From positions 75,369,998 to 75,433,997 of the forward strand of contig JAMXIF010000003.1 in assembly GCA_028583685.1 (NCBI GenBank): a stretch of 64,000 bases of DNA. Reading direction: 5' to 3'. The stretch is from Petaurus breviceps papuanus (lineage: Eukaryota > Chordata > Mammalia > Diprotodontia > Petauridae). The notes beneath the pieces are model-generated. The model did no database searches. It worked only from the letters and a program-made list of their open reading frames with translations, and had not been told where the DNA came from. Positions within the stretch are counted from its first letter, which is position 1, and every line of letters begins with the position of its first letter. Positions 57,095 through 64,000 of this stretch are shown here, piece after piece. The position numbers and the translations under genes are program-made.

Positions 57095-57290
57095 GGGACC
57101 AGACTACAAATATGGACTCCAATATTTACTAGCAGCATGACCTTGGCCAAATCCCTTAAGGTCACTGAGTAGCAGTTTTCTCATTAGTAAAACAGGGATA
57201 ATGATACTTGGATTATTCTTTTAATAGATATCTCATAGGGTTAATGATGAACAAAGTGCTTAAAAAGCTCTCAAAGCATTTTTTAGAGAG
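57095..57290 (+). mobile_element. MIR
   Basis: AATATTTACTAGCAGCATGA, CCTTGGCCAAATCCCTTAAG, CAGTTTTCTCATTAGTAAAA, CAGGGATAATGATACTTGGA and ATCTCATAGGGTTAATGATG follow MIR order from the CORE to the tail. Confidence 0.65.
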
Positions 57291-57378
57291 TAAAAAATTT
57301 TTATTTCAAAATAAAATTATAATAGCTTAAAATTATTTGCACAGTAAATTATAATAAAATTATTTTAAAAATTTTGTT

Positions 57379-57535
57379 AAGGGGCAGCTAGGTAGCACAG
57401 TGAATAGAGCACTGGTCCTAAAGTCAGAAGGACCTTAGTTCAAATCTGACCTCAGACACTTAACACTTACTAACTGTGTGACTTTGGGCAAATCACTTAA
57501 CTCCAATTGCCTTGACTTCCCCCACCTCCAAAAAA
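57379..57535 (+). mobile_element. tRNA-derived SINE (WSINE1-like)
   Basis: AGGGGCAGCTAGGTAGCACA head, TTAGTTCAAATCTGACC, TAACTGTGTGACTTTGGGCA and CACTTAACTCCAATTGCC, with an A/T-rich tail. The target duplication is unclear in the A-rich flanks. Confidence 0.88.
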
Positions 57536-57545
57536 ATAAAAATAA

Positions 57546-58524
57546 AAAATAATAAAAAATGTTTTTTTACTAGGTGTGCCTAGTCATTCTAGTCTTTTTT
57601 TCTCTTTTTAGACTTAAATACTAACCTTTAAGTACACAATAGAAAAAGAAAAAGGAACATAAACTTAAATATTGAAACAAACATAAAGTAAGAAAAGGAA
57701 AATAAAGAATTGCCATGTGTACAACAGAATGTAAGAAAAGATTCAAAATACACAGCAATAAATTTCCATTTCAAGAAACCCTATATAACAAATACTATGC
57801 ATTATATTGAGAGCTGTTCCTCTTTACTTTCCTACCTTGTAATTTTCTTTTGTTCTCTGCAGTGTGCTTCCTACTTTGTTCATTTTCTCCTCCTTCCTCT
57901 CCTACAATGCTACAATTAATCATGGATATATTCATATGTAGATATACATAAATACATACATATATGCATGTATGTACACATACACACATGTATCTAGACA
58001 TACACTATACACACATGTATAAATGCATATTCATATAACCTTACACACATACACTTACATATTTATAATCATACTCATATATAGACATATACATTCATAT
58101 GCATCTATGTAAGACTGTACAATATTTTTGTCCTCTGTTTCTCTGAGAGTGTATAACCTCTTCTTTCATAAGTCTTAATCTTTTCATATTTTCTCAAGTC
58201 CACCAACTCATCATTTCCTATAGCACAATATTCCAACCTTCTACTGTCTAGTTATTTTAAATAGTCCAAAACAGCCTTGATGAATATGGCTAACACATAG
58301 CATAGTTTCCCTGTGTTCTCTACCTAAAACATTTCTTAAGGATGAATTATTTTTATTCCATAGTTTCTTATTGATGTAAACGTGAGAGGCTGCTAAAAGG
58401 AAGCTTTGCCTGTGCCACAATTTTGCCTGGCATCTACATCACTCCAAATCCAAAAGAAAGCAAAGAATCAAAATCTTGACTTGAGAACAGTGGGGGTGAA
58501 AGAAGTGTTTATTCTCTTTCCTAG
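57546..58524. other. AT-rich stretch with imperfect ATACATAC repeats, possible L1 3'UTR
   Basis: 57925-58110 is an imperfect ATACATAC/ACACAT array. 58130-58200 (TCCTCTGTTTCTCTGAGAGT, TCTTTCATAAGTCTT) faintly recalls the reversed L1 3'UTR at 8.6-8.95 kb. Not firm. Confidence 0.3.
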
Positions 58525-59995
58525 TTGGTCAATAAGCATTTATTAAATACTTACTATGTGCTTGTAAAACCAAGCACAAGCAGCTCACCAGATGCCTGCT
58601 GTTGTGAATAGCTTTAAGGTTCTGATCACATAGTATAGTGAACTCTTGATTTATTCAGGAGTAAACTAAAGAAAAACATTCACAGAAACCAAATAACAGC
58701 ATTCACAATGATGTAACATAACAGCTAATCACTAAAGTGGCCACATTGTTCTAAACAAAAGATATCATCCAGAATATAAAATACAAAGGTCTCCCACCTC
58801 TAGCTCACAGTATCTTAATCTCTCAGTCAGAAAGTTTTTTTTTCTTCTTGACTGAAGGCTAGCTTCCAATCATCATTAACTAAATCATTGTTAAGGAGTA
58901 CAAGCTACAAAGTACAAAGTTCTCCCAACCCTAGATCAAAGTAAATCATGATCTTGTCAGTCAGCACTAAGTACCCAAGGAGAGGTCCTTTCATCTTGGC
59001 TCAAGGCTGGTTTCCAAAGTCCATAGTTCCTCTTCCATGGTCCCAGCTCTTGCCTGAATTCACCCAACCATCACCTGGATTCACAGACAGGCAGCTCTCA
59101 GCTCCTTCTTTAGCTTCTCACCTAGTTCCTCATCCAGTTCCTCATTCCACTCTTCCTCCAGCTCCTTATTCAGTTCCTTGTCCAGTTTCTGCTCCATATT
59201 GAAGCTCATAGTGGTCAGTACATCTTAAGTCCTTCCCAGTTTCTGTTTCTGGAAAGACAAAGCTTAACAGAGCCAAAACAACATTTACACACATTGCTGG
59301 CACCATCATCAATTCATTTTCTACCTGTGAAATTAACACAGACCCACAAACAAGGTCTGAGAAATAAACACAAGTCATCAGTACAGTCCCAGGACCTCTG
59401 AAAACATCAGTAAAACCCTCCTCCAGGACTTCTGTAAACAGACAACAAGAAAATCCTCTTTCAGGGCTTCTGAATGAGCAGTAAGGTCCCAGGACTTCTG
59501 TAATAACAACAATGTCCTCTACCAGCAGAAAGAACTGACAAAGTAACATCAACACAGACAAAGTGCCAGCCATCACATTGTTCTCCTCAGTTCTGCTCAG
59601 TCCCGACTTGTACTCCTTCTTTTATATGGTGGTTCTCCTTCCTGCCCCACCTTTCCTATTGCATCAGCAAGTTTCTCCCACCTTCAAATCACAAGGGAAC
59701 CAAATAAGGTGCTAAATACTTAAGTAGCTGAAATGAGGTTCTAAGTACTTCTTTGCTTGCCACTATAATACTAGACACTAAATATCATTTCCTTTGATCC
59801 TAACAATGAAGCTAGGAGGTAGATGCTAGTATTATCCCCATTACACAGTTGAGAAAACCAAGGCAAACAAAGGTCAAGTGACTTGCCTGGGGTCACATAG
59901 TTGTTAAGTGTCTGAAGTCAGATTTGAACAAAGGTCTCCTCGACTCTAAGCCCAACACTTTATTCTCTGCAGCAGCAGCTACCACTGATAGATGC
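58525..59995 (-). mobile_element. CORE-SINE (MAR1/MIR type) split by an LTR-like fossil
   Basis: The tail part is 58528-58562 (AAGCATTTATTAAATACTTA). The rest resumes at about 59760: CACTAAATATCATTTCC, ATTATCCCCATTACACAGTT, GGTCAAGTGACTTGCCTGGG, GATTTGAACAAAGGTCTCCT. The two parts are collinear on the minus strand and about 1.2 kb apart. Confidence 0.6.
58563..59757 (-). mobile_element. Probable LTR-like fossil inserted in a CORE-SINE
   Basis: It is homologous to 48424-48955 over the shared part and starts TGTAAAACCAAGCACAAGC on the plus strand. It carries a TATA-like motif on the minus strand near 59623 and has no internal retroviral region alongside. Outer ends and target duplication are not resolved. 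Old and broken; family unknown. Confidence 0.4.
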
Positions 59996-61160
59996 TAGCT
60001 GCATACAAAGGAAAATAAAAGATAGTCTTCACTGGCAAGGAGCTCACAATTTAATGGGGTCTATAACCTAAAAACAACTACATACAAATAAGCTATATAC
60101 AGGATAAATGGCAAATCATCAAGGGAAAGAAAGCACTAGAATTAAGAGAGAGATAGGGAAAGAGTTCTTGTAGAAGTCATGATTTTAGCTGGGACTTAAA
60201 AGAAACCAGTGGGCAGAAACAAGAAGGGAGAAAATTCTAGGCACTTGGACAACCAGTGAAAATGCCTGAAGTTAGGAGTTGGACTGTATTGTTTGAGGAG
60301 TGGCAAGGATGCCAGTGTAACTGAATCATAGAATATGGGGGCATGGGTGTGAAATTTAAGAAGCCTAGAAAGGTGGAGAAAGGGCAGCTTATGTGGAGCT
60401 TTGAATGTCACACAGGGGGTTGTTGTTTCTGTTTTTCTTTTTCTTGATTTCATCTGGAATCGAAAGGTAGTAACTGGATGTTATTGAGTAAGTACAGACC
60501 TGTGCTTTAGGGAATTAGATTTGAAAGCCAGGAGGAGGATATATTGGAATTGGGAAAGACTTGTGGCAGAGAGAACAACCAACAGGCTATTAGAATTGTA
60601 GAGGTATGAGGTGATAAGACCTAAACCAGGTGGTGGCCAAGTCAGAGGAAAGAAGGGGACACATGTAAAAGATGTTATAAAGGTTATAAAAAAAGATGTT
60701 ATAAAGGACTTGACAACAGAATGGATAGGGGCTGGAATGAGAGAGGGTAAAGAGTTGAAGATGGCACTTCCATTGGAAGCTTAGGGGACTGGGAGAATGG
60801 TGGCACCCTCAAAAGTAATAGGGAAGCTTGGAAAAGAAATAGAAAGATGAGTTAATTTTTAGATGTCCACAGGATTTCCAGTTTGATGTGCCCCCTAAGC
60901 AGTTGGAGATGGGAGATTGGAGATCAGCAGAGAGCTAGATAAGTAGACGAGAATCATCGGGATAGAGATGATCATTGAATCCATGGGAGCTTATCACTGA
61001 GTAAAGGCAGGAAGGGAGGGAGGATAGAACCAGGCCTAGGACATTGCCCTGTGGGAAATCCATCCAGCAAAGGAGACAGAAAAGAAGCAGTCATATAGGC
61101 AGAAAGAAAACCAGAAGGTGGTAGTTTCGTGAAAATCTACAAAGACTGTCAAGGAGAATG
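59996..61160 (-). mobile_element. Long L2-type LINE copy
   Basis: TCACTGGCAAGGAGCTCACA, CAAATAAGCTATATACAGGA, GATTTTAGCTGGGACTTAAA, TACAGACCTGTGCTTTAGGG and CCAACAGGCTATTAGAATTG, in the order seen in the other reversed L2 copies. The last is the complement of the L2 YCN-SLL segment. The extreme 3' tail is missing. A small direct repeat (AAAGATGTTATAAAGG) sits at 60670-60705. Confidence 0.65.
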
Positions 61161-61304
61161 AAACTTGCATTTTAAACAGGACAACCATGTCCTTTTATTT
61201 TACTTAAATATATTTTCTTATTTCAAGAGAGGGTTCTATTGTGTGTGCATTTTATGGTAAGGAGCATCACTAGGAAATTATGGCAACATAAACAGTTTCA
61301 ATTG

Positions 61305-61585
61305 TATATAGTTAGAGAGGCCATTAATTGGTATAGTAAGTAGAGTGCTGGACCTGGAATCAGGAATAACTGAGTTCAAATCCAGTTTCAGACACTAGTT
61401 GTGTGAGCCTGGGCAAATCACTTAACTTCTCTTTGCCTCCGTTTCCTCATCTGTAAAAAATAAGAATAATAATAGAATCTATATCCCAGTGTTATTGTGA
61501 GGATAAAATGAAATACTATTTTTAAAAGACTTAGGAAACCTTAAATTGCTGTGTAAATGCTAGCTATTATTAGTTATTATATAAA
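61305..61585 (+). mobile_element. CORE-SINE, MAR1/THER1 type
   Basis: Head GAGGCCATTAATTGGTATAG, GGACCTGGAATCAGGAATAA, GAGTTCAAATCCAGTTTCAG, GTGTGAGCCTGGGCAAATCA, CCTCATCTGTAAAAAATAAG, CCCAGTGTTATTGTGAGGAT and CTGTGTAAATGCTAGCTATT. Near full length. Confidence 0.8.
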
Positions 61586-61744
61586 ATGTAGAAAGAATCA
61601 AGACATTATAGTTAGTTCAGGTAAAAAAGACAAAAACCTTGTTTTAATTTAGTGACCTTTTGAAAATAAGCAATACTGATATGGGACAAATGAGAAGCAT
61701 TTGGGTCCCATCAACCCATTTCCAATGTTCTTCTGTCCCTAATT

Positions 61745-61910
61745 TTATAGCCCAAAGAGAGTCAGTCAATACATATTTATTAAGAACCTACTATGTGCCA
61801 GACATTGATGGTACTAAGCACTGGGGATACAGATATGAAAAGGAAATTCAGCTCCTGATCTCAAGTAGCTTACAATCTGAGGGCCAAATACAACACAAAA
61901 AAGCAAGCTG
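61745..61910 (-). mobile_element. L2 3' end
   Basis: AATACATATTTATTAAGAAC, CTACTATGTGCCAGACATTG, AAGCACTGGGGATACAGATA and GATCTCAAGTAGCTTACAAT, the reversed L2 3' terminus. Confidence 0.7.
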
Positions 61911-62514
61911 AAAAGGAGGAGAGAAAGTATCTGATGTAAGGGAAGGATAAAGTGGTAAGAAGTATAGCCAAATGTGAAATGAAAATGAAGATTGACCCTG
62001 GTGTCCTCCTTAAATGGAGGTTTTGGTAGGAATCTTCTACTCCACCTTAAAATTAGAGGGGACTCAAGGGTTTAGGGTACCAAATGAGCTATGAGATCCA
62101 AGGTTAATGGGATGTTGTAAGATAAGGAAATTCCTGGAGCATGGTGGAAAGATCCAAAGGATTGCATCCAGTTAGGAAATGCAGAGAAGAATGTGGCATC
62201 TTCTTTTATCCCAATTCTCCAAGTTAAAAAAAAGGGACACTCTACTCTTTCCTTGTGACACTGACAGCTTTTTCCTTTGTCCCTGGTCTGAAATGTCCTG
62301 CCCATTACTTCCCCTCTGGACCTTGTGCGTGTTCCTCTCCCTTTTCCCCAAATCACCTGCCTCCTAGGGGAAGCAAAGCAGCAACAGTGATTGTGGCAGA
62401 GAGTAAGTACAGGTTAGTGAGGAAAAGTATACAGTAATCTACAGTCAGATGTGGTATCAAGGCCTATACCTGTTTGATGCAAATGAAACACTATGATGTT
62501 TTGTAATCATCATT
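61911..62514. other. Unassigned stretch
   Basis: No gene or repeat recognised. Confidence 0.35.
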
Positions 62515-63830
62515 CTTTTCATCTTTTTTGATGGGGCTCAAATAGAAATGGCTCTGAGAGAAGTTGCTTTACTGCTTTATTTCCTTTATATTGAATATGT
62601 TTCAGATCATTTCACAAGTGGATAAAAGACCTTTTATAGTTGAATAAAAATATTAGGATGGAAAAATCATACACTTAAGGTTCACTGAAAGCAACTTCAG
62701 TACAATAATAATAGCAGACTAGAATAATACCTCCTCCTGATTTTGATTTCTTCTGCTAGGTTTTTAATATTTTGAAACCTTTTTATTACATGAAACTTGA
62801 AAATTTTGAGCATTTGGGGTGGTGGCTGACACCTATTTAAAAAAAAAGGTTCTTAAGTTTTTATGGATCAATGTTATGTGTGGGTGTATATTGGCAACAG
62901 TTCAGTTTGTGATAAAGTTCCAATCCTAATATAGTTTACTGGTTGAATTCCACAGGATATTTTGTGGTCTGTATTTGTAGTTTGAGGATTTATTGTCTGT
63001 TAGTTTATGAAAGATAGTGAGCTTATGATATATAATTCTAGACACCAAGTTGTGACTTGCTAGGTATTTAGTAGATGTTAAAGTTTTAAAACTTGCAGTG
63101 ATTTCTTATACTGTTTCTACTATTTCTTTGCATAGTAATAATAACATTCACAATAATATAATAATATCTCATTTTCCTCATGTTTTTGATGAGGTTCAGA
63201 CAGAAGTAGGACAAGGGCAAATGGATCTTCAGCTATTATTCTTTCATATTCAGTGATCTATAGACTATTGTGCAGCTAGATAAAATAATAGTAGTTGGAT
63301 GTAAATTCACCTTCTGTAGATCTCTCTGAAAACTACTTTAGGTTAATTCCTGTAGAAGACAGGACAATGGGAATCACAAATACCTCCTCTTGTTTCCACA
63401 ATGTTTTAACATCTTCTATTAGGTACCTATATTTTGAAAGTTTTTGATTCCATGCAATTTGGAGACTATAAGTGTTTGGTAGGGGGATGTATTAAAAATG
63501 TTTTTCTTGAATTTTTATGGATCAATGTTATGTTTGGGTAATAATTTCAAGTAACAGTTCCATCTATGATATTTTTTTTCAAGACTGGTTTTGTTGTTGT
63601 TGACTTCTCAAGAATATTTAAAGTTTGCATTTGTAATAGAGGGATTTATAAATTTGTTACTTACTATAAATGATAGTGAGAAGTATAAAATTCTAGATAC
63701 CTTATTGTTACTTTCTAGGGAATTAGGAGATACTATGTTTTTTCAATCTGTACTAATATTTGTAGAGTTTCCATCTCTTAATTTCATAATGTGCATTGAT
63801 TTTTAAAAAAGTCTGAGGCCCTTAAGGATA
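62515..63830 (+). repeat. Degenerate tandem duplication, unit about 657 bp
   Basis: Unit 1 (about 62515-63170) and unit 2 (about 63171-63830) share ordered landmarks at near-constant spacing. TTTTTGATG (62525, 63183) is offset by 658. TTTTTATGGATCAATGTTAT (62858, 63512) is offset by 654. GATAGTGAG (63013, 63672) is offset by 659. Also shared are ATACCTCCTC, ATATTTTGAAA and ATTCTAGA(C/T)ACC. No known family is recognised and no coding frame spans it. The strand is nominal. Confidence 0.75.
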
Positions 63831-64000
63831 ATACCTCTATAGTTTCTTGTGGCAATGATTTTGTCCTGGGTTGCCATCATAAACCTTTCCTTCTCTAGAA
63901 ATAAATCTAAATGACTCATCTATATATTTGACATTTCTTTGTTAACATACTGTGGGTTGAGTTCATGTGGATGTCACCCACTGAGTGCCTTTTAATTCAA

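Noticed and set aside
3865-57535. tRNA genes suggested by A- and B-box-like motifs
   Set aside because: All such motifs sit at the heads of SINEs with A-rich tails and target duplications. None has a complete cloverleaf with an intact anticodon arm.
59166-59576. 136-codon minus-strand frame starting with a signal-peptide-like stretch
   Set aside because: It lies wholly inside the LTR-like block, and the hydrophobic start is not supported by any family match. Treated as a chance frame in a fossil element.
48424-59757. The two related LTR-like pieces as the ends of one provirus
   Set aside because: The 10 kb between them holds HAL1, L1, RTE, L2 and SINE sequence with no retroviral coding region, and the two pieces differ in length and detail. 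Two separate insertions are likelier.
62515-63830. Satellite array
   Set aside because: Only two degenerate units are visible in the window, so an array cannot be claimed; reported as a tandem duplication instead.

Overview
This window looks like intergenic or intronic DNA from a marsupial, probably an Australasian one. That is inferred from its repeats: tRNA-headed SINEs close to the WSINE1/WALLSI type, tRNA-headed SINEs with an RTE (BovB-like) 3' tail, MAR1/MIR-type CORE-SINEs, several L1 lineages, L2 and CR1/L3 LINEs, and half-L1 (HAL1-like) elements. The DNA is AT-rich and poor in CpG, as expected for repeat-dense mammalian sequence. I found no exon of a recognisable host gene, no functional RNA gene, no CRISPR array and no bacterial-type gene. 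Reading frames that look like protein are decayed LINE frames or short unassigned frames.

Layout. 0.5-2 kb: an L2 copy split by a dimeric SINE, then old fragments. 2.9-5 kb: an L1 ORF2 relic carrying two SINEs, one with a CA microsatellite grown inside it. 6.7-9.4 kb: L2, MIR, L1 3'UTR and CR1/L3 pieces. 9.5 kb: the least decayed SINE. 11.7-13.5 kb: a long L2 copy and a MAR1-type SINE. 16.6-18.3 kb: an A-rich L1/HAL1-like stretch cut by a short L1 with clean target-site duplications. 18.4-20.6 kb: L2 interrupted by RTE-type tails and SINEs. 21.0-21.7 kb: a probable solo LTR. 22.3-24.5 kb: an L1 relic with a dimeric SINE, followed by a three-SINE stack. 26-27 kb: a 5'-truncated L1 with a 16-bp duplication. 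28-33 kb: old SINEs and L2. 33.8-36.5 kb: a HAL1-like element and an L1 3' end. 37-38 kb: a repeat-poor stretch rich in TAATTA motifs. 38-43.7 kb: two L2 copies, a SINE and an unexplained decayed frame. 43.8-47 kb: a full-length HAL1-like element containing a 100-N gap with a probable assembly duplication. 48-55.5 kb: LTR-like, L1, RTE and a second HAL1-like element in inverted orientation. 55.8-62 kb: L2, SINEs and an LTR-like fossil inside a CORE-SINE. 62.5-63.8 kb: a degenerate tandem duplication with a unit of about 657 bp.

The elements form dependency networks rather than operons. L1 machinery probably moved the A-tailed SINEs and the HAL1-like elements (ORF1 without ORF2). RTE supplied the tail recognised in one SINE family, and L2 and L3/CR1 supplied the tails of the CORE-SINEs. 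The strongest observations are the dimeric SINE architecture (three copies with fixed left and right arms), the three ORF1-only L1 derivatives, the false duplication at the gap, and the hidden tandem duplication at the right end.
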